From: Nevskiaceae bacterium
Lineage (GTDB): Bacteria > Pseudomonadota > Gammaproteobacteria > Nevskiales > Nevskiaceae
Length of the DNA: 64,000 nucleotides
Direction of reading: 5' to 3'
NCBI GenBank assembly: GCA_004298465.1
Contig: SCRT01000002.1
Span: 62,001-126,000, forward strand
Part shown: positions 34,818 to 44,246 of the stretch, in pieces
How the letters are laid out: each line of letters begins with the position of its first letter
Numbering within the stretch: position 1 is the first letter of the stretch
Notes under the pieces: model-generated
Seen by the model: only the letters and a program-made list of their open reading frames with translations
What the model was told of the DNA's origin: nothing
The model's database searches: none
Position numbers and translations under genes: made by a program

Positions 34818-36098
34818 ATGTCGGATATGAGCGTTGCGAGTCGTACAGAATGCACGTGGCTCACTGATTCCTTCCGTGCGCACGAGGCCCGAAACTTGAC
34901 CCAGCCTTCCCTCATGACCAGCCTCCAGGCGCCCGAGGCCGCCGCGAATGCGCCGGCGTCATCCGGCGCGCACGGCGAGGGTTACACGGAGGCCTTCGAC
35001 ACCCTCGTCGGCGCCGTCTACGAAGGCCCGATGGAAAGCCCACCGTGGAAGACCGTGCTGGAATTGCTGCGCGCGGCGCTCGACGCGACCCACACCACGC
35101 TGATCCTGCGCCCGCCATCGTCCGACAACACCGGTGTCATGATCAATTCCGGCGACGTGACAACGCAGGGCATCGAATCCTACGAATCCCACTACTTCGA
35201 CCTCGATCCCTTCGTGAAGCTCAAGGAAGGTGAAGTCGTCAGCGCCGAGGAGCTGCTGGGCGAGCAGTGGCTGAAAAGCGAGATCTACCGCGACTACATG
35301 CAGGCGATCAACGTACGCCACCTGCTGGGCGCCGACATCTACACGAAGGAAGGCATCGAATGTCGGCTGCGCGCCACCCGCCCCCACGGCGCCGCACCGT
35401 TTTCCGAGCGCGACAAGGCGCTGTGCCGCGCCCTGCTGCCGCACCTGAAGCGCTCCATCCGCCTGCATGCGCACATGGACCGCCTGGAATGCGATCGCCG
35501 CCTGTTCGCCGGCACCGTCAACCGCCTGCTGGTCGGCATGGTCAGCCTGTCGCGGACCGGCACCCTGCTCGACATCAACGACGAAGCGCAACGCATCCTC
35601 GATGAAAAGGACGGCATCCGCCTGCACGGCAACGCACTCGCGTTTGAGAACAACCAGGAAAGCCGCGACTTCCAGGCCATGGTCCGCCGCGCGCTGGACG
35701 ACGCACCGACGGACGATTCCACCGCCGTGGAGGGCCTGTCCATCACCCGCCCGTCGGGCCGTGCCCCGCTTGGCGTGCTGGTGCGCGCCATTCCGTTCGG
35801 CGAATGGTCGGAAAGCGGCCACCGCCCCGCCGCCGTCATCTTCCTGCGCGACCCGGAGTCGAACAGCGACGAACCTTCACGCGACCTGCTGCGCCGCCTC
35901 TACGGACTCACCCGCATGGAGTCGGCACTGGCCATGCTGCTGGTGGAAGGGTTGACGCTGGACGAAGCGGCGGAACAGCTCGACGTGCGCCGCAACACCG
36001 CGCGCACGCACCTGCGTTCCATCTTCTGCAAGACCGGCGTCACGCGCCAGACCATGCTCGTGCGGCTGCTGCTCAAGAGCGTCGTCAGCCTGCGCTGA
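34818..36098 (+). CDS. LuxR-family transcriptional regulator (possible TeiR-like steroid regulator)
   Basis: A 426-residue protein. The C-terminal LuxR HTH is clear (YGLTRMESALAMLLVEGLTLDEAAEQLDVRRNTARTHLRSIFCKTGVTRQTMLVRLLL). The long N-terminal region has no obvious receiver or autoinducer domain; a possible PAS-like segment runs around residues 240-330. GGAG lies 10 nt before ATG34818; ATG34914 is a weaker alternative. Single large LuxR proteins next to ksi/kstD include TeiR of Comamonas, an activator of steroid genes. Divergence from ksi supports such a role, but this is inference. Confidence 0.85.
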   Translation: MSDMSVASRTECTWLTDSFRAHEARNLTQPSLMTSLQAPEAAANAPASSGAHGEGYTEAFDTLVGAVYEGPMESPPWKTVLELLRAALDATHTTLILRPPSSDNTGVMINSGDVTTQGIESYESHYFDLDPFVKLKEGEVVSAEELLGEQWLKSEIYRDYMQAINVRHLLGADIYTKEGIECRLRATRPHGAAPFSERDKALCRALLPHLKRSIRLHAHMDRLECDRRLFAGTVNRLLVGMVSLSRTGTLLDINDEAQRILDEKDGIRLHGNALAFENNQESRDFQAMVRRALDDAPTDDSTAVEGLSITRPSGRAPLGVLVRAIPFGEWSESGHRPAAVIFLRDPESNSDEPSRDLLRRLYGLTRMESALAMLLVEGLTLDEAAEQLDVRRNTARTHLRSIFCKTGVTRQTMLVRLLLKSVVSLR

Positions 36099-36253
36099 GG
36101 AACCACGATGACCTGCCGCACTCGACATCTCGCGCGAGGGTGGCCAATCCTCTGATTCTCTCCTGCCGTTTCGTCTACCCCTCGCAAAGCGATCCGGGTT
36201 CCGTGAAATGCACCCTGCAACGGCGCCGAGACGCTTGCAATAAGGAGGAGAGC

Positions 36254-36328
36254 ATGTTACTGGCAAGAACAAGACATGCTATCCCCTTCCGCAGCCTTCA
36301 GGCGCCTTCCAGGGTGCGTTCGCTATAG
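36254..36328 (+). other. Short leader-like ORF with a strong ribosome site
   Basis: AAGGAGGAGAGC immediately precedes ATG36254, the best Shine-Dalgarno in this region. The frame reads only 24 codons and stops at 36328. It overlaps the start of the acyltransferase in a different frame (+1 relative). It may be a leader peptide, or a sign that the true acyltransferase start or a frameshift lies here. Confidence 0.35.
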
Positions 36329-38393
36329 CGCGGACAGTTACTACCGGCCGGACATCGACGGCCTGCGGGCGGTGGCAGTGCTCGCTGTGGTGGCCTTCCA
36401 TTACTTTCCGGGGCGCCTGCCCGGTGGCTTCGTCGGCGTCGATGTCTTCTTCGTCATCAGCGGCTATCTGATTACCGGCATCATCGCGCGGGAATTCGAG
36501 CAGCAGCGTTTCAGCATCTGGACGTTCTACCAACGTCGTATCCGCCGCATCTTCCCGGCACTGACCCTGATCCTGGCGTTCTGCCTGATCGTCGGCTGGT
36601 TCGTGCTGTTTCCTTCCGAATACGAGACGCTGGGCAAGTACGTCGCTGCGGGCGCAGGCTTCGTCGAAAACTTCGCGTTGTGGGCGGAGGTGGGCTACTT
36701 CGACGGCAACGCGATCGAAAAGCCGCTGCTCCACCTGTGGAGCCTGGCCATCGAGGAACAGTACTACCTGCTATGGCCGCTGACGCTGTGGTTCATGATG
36801 CGCCGTCGCTGGCCGCAGATGGCGACCATCGCTGCCATTGCTGTCGTGTCCTTTGCCATCAACATCTGGTACGTGCACGGTGGCGACACCGCGGCAGCGT
36901 TCTATTCGCCCGCCAGCCGGGCGTGGGAGCTGATGGCCGGCTCGTGGCTGGCCATTGCCCACCGCCACAAGACCCCGTGGGTACAGCACCTCCCGGAGCT
37001 GCAGTCATGGTTGGGCCTGGCGATGATCCTGGTCGGCATCTTCGTGATCCGCAAGGAGCATTTCCCCGGCTTCTGGGCCTTGCTGCCCATCGTCGGCACG
37101 GCGCTGGCCATCAACGGCGGCCCGCTGCGGCTGCCGAACCGCACTGTACTGAGTTGGCAGCCAGTGGTCTGGGTCGGACTCATCAGCTACCCGTTGTATT
37201 TGTGGCATTGGGTGCTGTGGTCCATGGTCAACGTGGTCTTCGGGCAAGAAGCTTTCGAGGCCAACGAGAGTCGAGCCATCAGGATCGGGCTGGCCTTGCT
37301 GTCGGTGCTACTGGCGTGGCTCACCTACCGCTATTTCGAACAACCGGTGCGCAAGGCCGGCAAGACGAAATCCACGCTGATGTTGGCCGCGGTGGTGGCC
37401 ACGCTGGGCGCAATGGGGGTCGCGGTGATGGCGGCGAAAGGTGTTCCGGCGCGGCCGGGCACCCTGAACAGCCCAGCCTCCGTGAAACTTGTGGAATCGG
37501 TGGTCAAACCCGATATTCCAGCGAACTGCTTCGATAGACTTGCCGGCGGCACATTCGACGACGATTGGGTTTGCCATCTCGGGAACCGCAACGCGAAAGT
37601 CAAAATCCTCGCGTATGGCGACAGCCACGCGGAGTTCAATTTCCCTGCCTTTCAATACTTGGCCCGGCAGGCAGACATCGACGTCATGTTCGCAAGCGAG
37701 CGTGGGTGTTTGGCAGCAAGTGGCACTTATACGCCGGAAGAAGAGCCAGCGGAACGTACCATATGCAACGAATTCGCACAGAATGTCGCTGCGTTTGCAA
37801 TTCAACAGCACGTCAATCTCGCCATCGTTTTCCAACGGTGGACACGTTACGGGATTCTGGGGAAAACCCAGCCTGGTGATGGAGTAAAGATGTTCATCCA
37901 GGACCAGGCCGGGCATCGGACTGCGGCGCCCGGCCTGCGCGTCATCGAACACGGCCTCACTCAAGACCTGAGCCGCTACGCGCAAGCTGGCATCCCGGTA
38001 CTGTTGATGAAGGACAATCCGCAACAGCCCCAAAAATATGACGAGCCCGCGACGGCCATGATGCGTTTTGACGTGTCGCGTGTGCCGCTACTGCAAAAAA
38101 GCGCCACCACTTACCAACAGCACGTCAATGATCAAGCCGGTGTCAACGCACTGCTCGACAAGCTTGCCGCCCGCTTCTCGAACGTGACGACACTCAATAC
38201 GGATAGCGCCTTGTGCACCCGCACGAGCTGCCCGTGGATCTCCAACGGCAAATTCCTGTACTACAACAACGACCACCTGAGCAAAGCCGGTTCCATGCGC
38301 ATATACCCACTGCTGGTGGAAAGGATCAACAAGATTCTCGGCCTGAACATTCCCGTTCCAGAGCTGCCACCGCTGCAGTCAAACATCCGCTGA
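36276..38393 (+). CDS. OafA/YrhL-type membrane acyltransferase with C-terminal SGNH domain
   Basis: A 705-residue protein. The N-terminal acyltransferase-3 domain (YYRPDIDGLRAVAVLAVVAFHYFP, FVGVDVFFVISGYLIT, HLWSLAIEEQYY) has about ten membrane helices, to about residue 370. A periplasmic SGNH domain follows (AYGDSHAEFNF and NNDHLSKAGSMR). Such proteins O-acetylate O-antigen or other surface polysaccharides. The start is uncertain: no good RBS precedes ATG36276, and an overlapping 24-codon frame has one. Confidence 0.9.
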   Translation: MLSPSAAFRRLPGCVRYSADSYYRPDIDGLRAVAVLAVVAFHYFPGRLPGGFVGVDVFFVISGYLITGIIAREFEQQRFSIWTFYQRRIRRIFPALTLILAFCLIVGWFVLFPSEYETLGKYVAAGAGFVENFALWAEVGYFDGNAIEKPLLHLWSLAIEEQYYLLWPLTLWFMMRRRWPQMATIAAIAVVSFAINIWYVHGGDTAAAFYSPASRAWELMAGSWLAIAHRHKTPWVQHLPELQSWLGLAMILVGIFVIRKEHFPGFWALLPIVGTALAINGGPLRLPNRTVLSWQPVVWVGLISYPLYLWHWVLWSMVNVVFGQEAFEANESRAIRIGLALLSVLLAWLTYRYFEQPVRKAGKTKSTLMLAAVVATLGAMGVAVMAAKGVPARPGTLNSPASVKLVESVVKPDIPANCFDRLAGGTFDDDWVCHLGNRNAKVKILAYGDSHAEFNFPAFQYLARQADIDVMFASERGCLAASGTYTPEEEPAERTICNEFAQNVAAFAIQQHVNLAIVFQRWTRYGILGKTQPGDGVKMFIQDQAGHRTAAPGLRVIEHGLTQDLSRYAQAGIPVLLMKDNPQQPQKYDEPATAMMRFDVSRVPLLQKSATTYQQHVNDQAGVNALLDKLAARFSNVTTLNTDSALCTRTSCPWISNGKFLYYNNDHLSKAGSMRIYPLLVERINKILGLNIPVPELPPLQSNIR

Positions 38394-38559
38394 AAAAGCT
38401 GCCAGCACGCTGCAGCCGTTACACCACCGACCCGAATGCTGGCACGTGTTTCCAGCCCAGCCGAACCTTGCAGCGCAGGTCTTCGTTTTCGTGCAAACCA
38501 CGCCGTCAGCGGCGTCCCCGCAGCTTCGCCGCGTCGAAGAACCGGACGGCTCGTGACAT

Positions 38560-40479
38560 TCAGGCCGCAGTCTCGCTGCGCACATCCTCGTGCGGCCCAC
38601 TGTGCGGCCAGGGCCGGTGCTTTTTCAGGTACACGAGCAGCAACGACACCGCCGCCGGCGTGACGCCCGGCACGCGGCCAGCCTGCCCCACCGTATCCGG
38701 GCGCGTGGCGGACAGGCGCTGGCGCACTTCGTTCGACAGGCCGGCAACGGTGGCGTAGTCCAGGTCTGCCGGCAACGGCACATTTTCCTGGCGGTGGTTG
38801 CGGGACACTTCCGCCAGCCCGCGCTCGATGTAGCCGGCGTAGCGTGCTTCCACCGCCACGGCTTCGACCGTTTCCTCTTCCAGCCCCTCCGGAGTCAGGT
38901 TGAAGCGCGCGAGCGTGGCGCAGTCCACGTCCGGGCGCCGCAGCAGGTCGAAGGCGGTGGTGTTGCCGGCCTGCGGGATACTGCCCACCGCAGCCGCCAG
39001 CGTGCCGTCGGCCAGGTCGTCGGCGCCAATGCGCCGGGCGTGCAACCAGCCGCGTGCCGTTTCCAGTGCCTCGCGGCGGCGGCAGAACGCGCCCCAGCGT
39101 GCGTCGTCCACCAGCCCTAGTTCGCGCCCTTTCGCCGTCAGGCGCAGGTCGGCGTTGTCCTCGCGCAGCAGCAGGCGGTATTCGGCGCGCGATGTGAACA
39201 TGCGGTAAGGCTCCGTCATGCCGCGCAGCGTGAGGTCGTCCACCAGCACGCCGATGTAGGCTTCGTGGCGGGCAGGGACCCAGGGTTCTTCTTCCGTGAC
39301 GCGGCGCGCGGCATTGATGCCGGCCAGCAACCCTTGCGCCGCGGCTTCCTCGTAGCCCGTCGTGCCGTTGATCTGGCCGGCGAAGAACAGGCCGCGAATC
39401 GTGCACGTCTCCAGGCTGCGCGTCAGGTCGCGCGGGTCGAAATAGTCGTATTCGATGGCGTAGCCGGGGCGTGTGATGTGCGCATGCTCGAAGCCTTCGA
39501 TGCTGTGCACCATGTCCACCTGCACGTCGTAGGGCAGCGAGGTGGAAATGCCGTTCGGATAGATTTCGCGCGTGTCGAGCCCCTGCGGCTCGATGAAGAT
39601 CGGGTGCGAATCCTTGCCGGCGAAGCGCCGCACCTTGTCTTCCACGCTCGGGCAGTAGCGCGGCCCGACGCCGTGGATGAGGCCGGTGAACATCGGGCTG
39701 CGGTCGGAGGCGGCGGCAATGATCTCGTGCGTGCGCGCATTCGTGCGCGTCAGCCAGCACGGCACCTGCGGCGGATGCTGTGCGCGGCGGCCAAGGAAGG
39801 AAAACACCGGCGTCGGCACATCGCCGTGCTGCTCCGGCAGATGCGTGAAGTCGATGGTACCGCCGTCGATGCGCGGCGGCGTGCCGGTCTTCAGCCGCCC
39901 GGTGCGCGGCATCGCCTCGCGCAGCCGCTCGGCCAGCGCAAGGCTCGGCGCATCCCCGGCACGCCCGCCGGGGCGGTTTTCCAACCCGACGTGGATCTTG
40001 CCGCCGAGGAAGGTGCCGACCGTCAACACCACGGCGCGCGCCGCGAAACGCAGCCCTGCGCGCGTGACGATGCCGGCCGCCCGTTCGCCCTTCATCTGCA
40101 GGTCGACGACCTCGTCCTGGAACAGCAGCAGCTGCGGCTGGTGCTCCAGCACGGCGCGCACGGCGCGGCGGTACAGGTTGCGGTCCGCCTGCGCGCGCGT
40201 GGCGCGCACCGCCGGACCTTTCGAGGCGTTCAACACGCGTAACTGGATGCCGGCGAGATCCGTAACGTGCGCCATCATCCCGCCCAGCGCGTCGATTTCC
40301 CGCACCAGATGGCTCTTGCCGATGCCGCCGATCGACGGGTTGCACGACATCTGGCCCAGCGTCTCGATGTTCTGCGTGACCAGCAGCGTGCGGCAGCCCA
40401 TGCGCGCGGCGGCGAGCGCGGCTTCCGTGCCGGCATGGCCACCTCCAACAACAATCACGTCAAAGCTTTCGTCACTCAT
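38560..40479 (-). CDS. mnmG: tRNA uridine-5-carboxymethylaminomethyl(34) synthesis enzyme MnmG
   Basis: A 639-residue FAD protein. It has [48 protein letters not shown] and the C-terminal [38 protein letters not shown]. With MnmE it modifies the wobble uridine of several tRNAs. Length and motifs are normal. Its first 17 codons and 5' flank are duplicated, in diverged form, 158 bp upstream. No mnmE or rsmG is adjacent in this window. Confidence 0.96.
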   Translation of the reverse strand: MSDESFDVIVVGGGHAGTEAALAAARMGCRTLLVTQNIETLGQMSCNPSIGGIGKSHLVREIDALGGMMAHVTDLAGIQLRVLNASKGPAVRATRAQADRNLYRRAVRAVLEHQPQLLLFQDEVVDLQMKGERAAGIVTRAGLRFAARAVVLTVGTFLGGKIHVGLENRPGGRAGDAPSLALAERLREAMPRTGRLKTGTPPRIDGGTIDFTHLPEQHGDVPTPVFSFLGRRAQHPPQVPCWLTRTNARTHEIIAAASDRSPMFTGLIHGVGPRYCPSVEDKVRRFAGKDSHPIFIEPQGLDTREIYPNGISTSLPYDVQVDMVHSIEGFEHAHITRPGYAIEYDYFDPRDLTRSLETCTIRGLFFAGQINGTTGYEEAAAQGLLAGINAARRVTEEEPWVPARHEAYIGVLVDDLTLRGMTEPYRMFTSRAEYRLLLREDNADLRLTAKGRELGLVDDARWGAFCRRREALETARGWLHARRIGADDLADGTLAAAVGSIPQAGNTTAFDLLRRPDVDCATLARFNLTPEGLEEETVEAVAVEARYAGYIERGLAEVSRNHRQENVPLPADLDYATVAGLSNEVRQRLSATRPDTVGQAGRVPGVTPAAVSLLLVYLKKHRPWPHSGPHEDVRSETAA

Positions 40480-40682
40480 CGAACTTCACCGCTTCAACAT
40501 GGGCCGGCACCCCGGCCCTCGGCATAGCCTCGGGCGTTCGGATTCGCAGCGAAGCCCACCGGGCTTCGCAAAAGCGCGAATCCTCACCCCGCCTGCCCTC
40601 CACCCACCACGATCACATCAAAACTTTCATCACTCATCGCACTTCACCGCTTCAACACGGGCCGGCACCCCGGCCCTTGGCA
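40434..40682. repeat. Direct repeat of about 90 bp covering the mnmG 5' end
   Basis: 40434-40524 (mnmG start and flank) and 40592-40682 align at an offset of 158 bp. The non-coding flank differs at about 3 of 44 positions. Both copies contain the hairpin GGGCCGG-CACC-CCGGCCC. Between them is a 9-bp stem GCGAAGCCC-ACC-GGGCTTCGC (40549-40569). Confidence 0.8.
40584..40637 (-). pseudogene. Truncated second copy of the mnmG N-terminus
   Basis: ATG40637 opens a 17-codon frame reading [17 protein letters not shown] before TGA. It matches MnmG residues 1-17 at 16 of 17 positions. All 12 nucleotide differences within these codons are at third positions (for example GAC/GAT, ATT/ATC, GTT/GTG). So the fragment diverged while still part of a working coding sequence and was then cut off. 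It is a remnant of another mnmG allele, or of a closely similar flavoprotein. Confidence 0.7.
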
Positions 40683-40738
40683 AGCCGCTTGTTTGTCGGC
40701 TGGAAACCGGTGCTCCACATGGGAACCTGCCCGCAGGA

Positions 40739-41764
40739 TTACGGCGCCATCTGGAAGCCCGATCCGCCTTCTGGGGCCGCATCGGGCGGCAAGGCGACCG
40801 GCGCTGGCAGCTGCTCGGGCGTCGTCGTCATCGCCGGCAGCATGGGCGAAGGCTGGGTGCGGATCCCGGAGCTCCCATCGGTTGACCGGCTACCGGCCTT
40901 GGCCAGGGTGCGATTCACAAAGGACACGATGTTCTTCATCTCGTCTGCCCGGGTCTGGGCGCCGGTAGCCAGCACGGTAAGGGTATCGCGATGGCTCAGG
41001 TTGTCGTACATCACTTCCTCAACTGTGCCGCCCGCCGCCTTCACGGCAGCGAACAGGGCTTGCGTATCCGCCGCGTTGGCAACCTGGTTGGCGCGGCTGG
41101 CCAGCAGCAGCATGGGTGGGTTGTCGCTGCGCACCCAGTAGGCCGGCTGCGTCTTGTTGAAGTCGCTGGGCGGCCAGAAAATGGTGCGCAAGTCGGGTGC
41201 GGTGATCGGCAGGAAGTTGTAGGGACCTGAAATCCCGATCATCCCAGCCAGTGAATTGCGGTTGCCGCCGGCGGCCTTCATGAACTCCGGATCCAGGGCC
41301 AGCATCGCCGCGTTGTAGGCGCCAGCGGAATAACCCATCACGAACGTCTTGTTCGCGCTGGCACCGTACTTTGCCGCATTCCGCTGCGCCCAGACCACGG
41401 CGCGGGCACAGTCCCCCAGGAACTGCTTGTAGGTTGCGGGGGGATAGAAGCGGTAGTTTGCGACGACCGCCACGAAACCCTGTGAAGCCAGGGCCTCGCC
41501 CACGAAACCGTAGTCCGCCTTGTCGCCGCGCGCCCAGCGTTCGCCGCCGAAGAATACAACCAGCGGTGCATTTGTTGCCCGACGCGGCGCATAGACGTCC
41601 AGCGTCAACCCCAGCGCAGGGTCGTAGACGACGTTCCGCACACTGTGCAACCACGCGCCTTCGCTGCCGAAGTCCCCACCGGCATAGCGCGCGCCCCCCG
41701 GCGCCGCACACGCCGCGAGGGCGAGCGACACACAAACCAACACGACACAACTGAAACTCTTCAT
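40739..41764 (-). CDS. Lipoprotein alpha/beta-hydrolase (carboxylesterase-like)
   Basis: A 341-residue protein. The signal peptide ends in a lipobox (SLALAAC), so it is probably a lipoprotein. The hydrolase core has VVFFGGERWARGDKADYG as oxyanion region, the nucleophile elbow GYSAGAYNAA and SHRDTLTVL with the likely catalytic His. It resembles BD-FAE/carboxylesterase-like esterases. The C-terminal 45 residues are proline-rich and probably disordered. It diverges from prlC; substrate unknown. Confidence 0.86.
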   Translation of the reverse strand: MKSFSCVVLVCVSLALAACAAPGGARYAGGDFGSEGAWLHSVRNVVYDPALGLTLDVYAPRRATNAPLVVFFGGERWARGDKADYGFVGEALASQGFVAVVANYRFYPPATYKQFLGDCARAVVWAQRNAAKYGASANKTFVMGYSAGAYNAAMLALDPEFMKAAGGNRNSLAGMIGISGPYNFLPITAPDLRTIFWPPSDFNKTQPAYWVRSDNPPMLLLASRANQVANAADTQALFAAVKAAGGTVEEVMYDNLSHRDTLTVLATGAQTRADEMKNIVSFVNRTLAKAGSRSTDGSSGIRTQPSPMLPAMTTTPEQLPAPVALPPDAAPEGGSGFQMAP

Positions 41765-41891
41765 GCCCTGTACTTCACCCGTGACTGCGATATCGTGATG
41801 CACCACACCCGCCGTGCGTGCGCTGCAACATTACACGAAAACGGCGGTATTTTATTGCCTGACACCCGCCTTTCAAGCCCGGACCCAATTC

Positions 41892-43943
41892 ATGAACACG
41901 CTGCGCCAACCCGCTTTCGACACCTGCCTGCTGCCCGACTTCGCTCACCTGGACCCGGCGCAGGTCGGCGACCGGCTGGAGGCCGTGCTGGCAGAGAACC
42001 GCGCCCGCCTCGATACGCTGCTGAACGGTCCGGTGGCGCGGGCACCCACGTGGGAGAGCTTCGTCGAACCGCTCACCGATATGGACGAGCGCCTGTCGCG
42101 CGTGTGGGGGCCAGTGGGCCACCTGTTCTCCGTCACCAGCACGCCCGAATGGCGCGGAGCCTACAACGCCGGCCTGCCGAAAGTGACGGAATACGGGTTG
42201 GAAATGTCGTTGAACGAAGCGTTGTTCCACGCCTGGCAGCGGCTGGCCACCAGCCCCGCGCACGCCACGTTTTCCGCCACGCGCAAGAAGATCGTGGCAG
42301 ACACGCTGCGGGATTTCCGCCTGTCCGGCATCGCCCTGCCGGCGGCCGACAAGCCGCGCTTCAAGGCAATTTCCATGCGGCTGTCAGAGATCCAGTCCAC
42401 GTTCGAGGAACACCTGATCGATGCCGTGAAAGCCTACGGCAAACTCGTGACGAACGAGGCCGAGCTGGCCGGCATGACGGCGCAGGGCAAGACCGCAGCC
42501 GCCGAAAAGGCACAAGCAAAGGGCCAGGGCGGCTGGCTTTTGACGCTCGACTACCCCGGCTATCTCGCTGTCGCCGCACACGCCGACAACCGGGCGCTGC
42601 GCCGCGAACTGTACGAAGCCTACGCCACGCGCGCCTCCGAACGCGGACCGAACGGCGGCGCCTTCGACAACACACCATTGATGAACGAGATCCTGGCGCT
42701 GCGACAGGAAGAAGCCGCGCTGCTGGGCTTCGCAAACTTCGCGGAACTCGCGCTGCAAACACGGATGGCCGACTCCGCGCAGGAAATCGAAGCCTTCCTG
42801 CTCGACCTCGCCCGTCGCGCCCGCCCCCGTGCAGAAGCGGAACTCACGGAACTGCAAGGATTCGCCCGCGAACGCGACGGCATCACCGACTTCGCGCCGT
42901 GGGACGTCACCTACTACGCGGAAAAACTGCGCGAACGAAAATTCGGCCTGTCCGACGAAACGCTGCGCCCCTACTTCCCCGTCACGCAGGTCATCGACGG
43001 GCTGTTCGCACTGACGCACCGGCTCTACGGCGTCACCGTGGCGCGCGTGGACGGCATTGGCGCGTGGCACCCGGACGTCACGACCTATGTCGTGCGTGCC
43101 GAAGGCGGCGAACCTATCGGCCTGTTCTACGTGGATCTCTACGCTCGTGACGACAAGCGCGGCGGCGCGTGGATGGACGAGTGCATCGGCCGCCGCCGCA
43201 CGGCGCACAGCCTGCAGAAGCCGGTGTCCTACCTGACCTGCAACTTCGCTCCGCCGGTGGCCGGCCACCCAGCGCTGCTCACCCATGACGAAGTGCTCAC
43301 GCTGTTCCACGAATTCGGCCACAGCCTGCAGCACCTCCTGACACGCGTGGACGAGGCGGAAGTCTCGGGCATCCGCGGCGTGGCGTGGGACGCCGTCGAA
43401 CTGCCCAGCCAGTTCATGGAAAACTGGGCCTACGAACGCGACACGCTCAACCTGTTCGCCCGCCACTGGCAGACCGGCGCGCCGCTACCCGATACGCTGC
43501 TGGAAAAACTCAAGGAAGACCGCCGTTTCGGCGCTGGCCTCGCCACGCTGCGGCAGGTGGAATTCGCCCTCTTCGACCTGCGCCTGCATACCCGGAAAAG
43601 CCCCGACATCGACGCCGTCTTGAACGAAACCCGCCGCGAAGTCAGCGTTTTTCCACCGCCGGACTGGAACCGCTTTCCGTGCAGTTTTTCGCACATCTTC
43701 GCCGGCGGCTACGCGGCGGGCTACTACAGCTACAAGTGGGCGGAAGTGCTGTCTGCCGACGCCTTTGCCGCCTTCACCGAAAGCCGCTTTGACCCGGAAG
43801 TTGCACACCGCTTCCGCGACACCATCCTCGCCGAAGGCGGCGCCCGCGACGCGAAAGAGGTTTACCGCACGTTCCGCGGCCGGGATGCCACAGTCGACGC
43901 ACTGCTTAAACAGGACGGGCTGGTGGCGGAAGCGGAGGGTTGA
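41892..43943 (+). CDS. prlC: Oligopeptidase A (M3 family metallopeptidase)
   Basis: A 683-residue cytosolic zinc peptidase. The active site HEFGHSLQHLL lies in TLFHEFGHSLQHLLTRVDEAEVSGI, and FAGGYAAGYYSYKWAEVLSADAF is the typical C-terminal signature. ATG41892 (MNTLRQPAFDTCLLPDF) fits the family start; the frame extends 26 codons upstream without homology. It degrades short peptides and signal-peptide fragments. Confidence 0.95.
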   Translation: MNTLRQPAFDTCLLPDFAHLDPAQVGDRLEAVLAENRARLDTLLNGPVARAPTWESFVEPLTDMDERLSRVWGPVGHLFSVTSTPEWRGAYNAGLPKVTEYGLEMSLNEALFHAWQRLATSPAHATFSATRKKIVADTLRDFRLSGIALPAADKPRFKAISMRLSEIQSTFEEHLIDAVKAYGKLVTNEAELAGMTAQGKTAAAEKAQAKGQGGWLLTLDYPGYLAVAAHADNRALRRELYEAYATRASERGPNGGAFDNTPLMNEILALRQEEAALLGFANFAELALQTRMADSAQEIEAFLLDLARRARPRAEAELTELQGFARERDGITDFAPWDVTYYAEKLRERKFGLSDETLRPYFPVTQVIDGLFALTHRLYGVTVARVDGIGAWHPDVTTYVVRAEGGEPIGLFYVDLYARDDKRGGAWMDECIGRRRTAHSLQKPVSYLTCNFAPPVAGHPALLTHDEVLTLFHEFGHSLQHLLTRVDEAEVSGIRGVAWDAVELPSQFMENWAYERDTLNLFARHWQTGAPLPDTLLEKLKEDRRFGAGLATLRQVEFALFDLRLHTRKSPDIDAVLNETRREVSVFPPPDWNRFPCSFSHIFAGGYAAGYYSYKWAEVLSADAFAAFTESRFDPEVAHRFRDTILAEGGARDAKEVYRTFRGRDATVDALLKQDGLVAEAEG

Positions 43944-44246
43944 AAGTCGGGATTAGAGACGAGGGCTTTCGAGATAGAGAGGGGAATCTGCAACACCGCA
44001 GTCGATCTCGGCGGCGAGAATTTCCCTCCTCCGGAGGGCGAGGCGGTTGTCGGCTGGGGCAGTGAACCGGGGCACTCAAAGGGCAGGATGGCGGTCAGCC
44101 CAGCTGCTCACTGCTTCCTGGATCTTTCCTCGAATCTCGAATCCCTAATCGTTACCCAACTTAACAGGCGCGGTGGCATGGCGCTGCTAAACTTCCGCCG
44201 CGTTGCGCCGCCCGCTCCCGAGCGCCGCATTGTGCTGGAATCGCCC
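43944..44246. other. Spacer between prlC and tolC
   Basis: This 303-nt stretch contains no ORF with coding character and no strong hairpin with a U-run. It presumably carries the tolC promoter, but no clear -35/-10 pair is seen. Confidence 0.5.
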
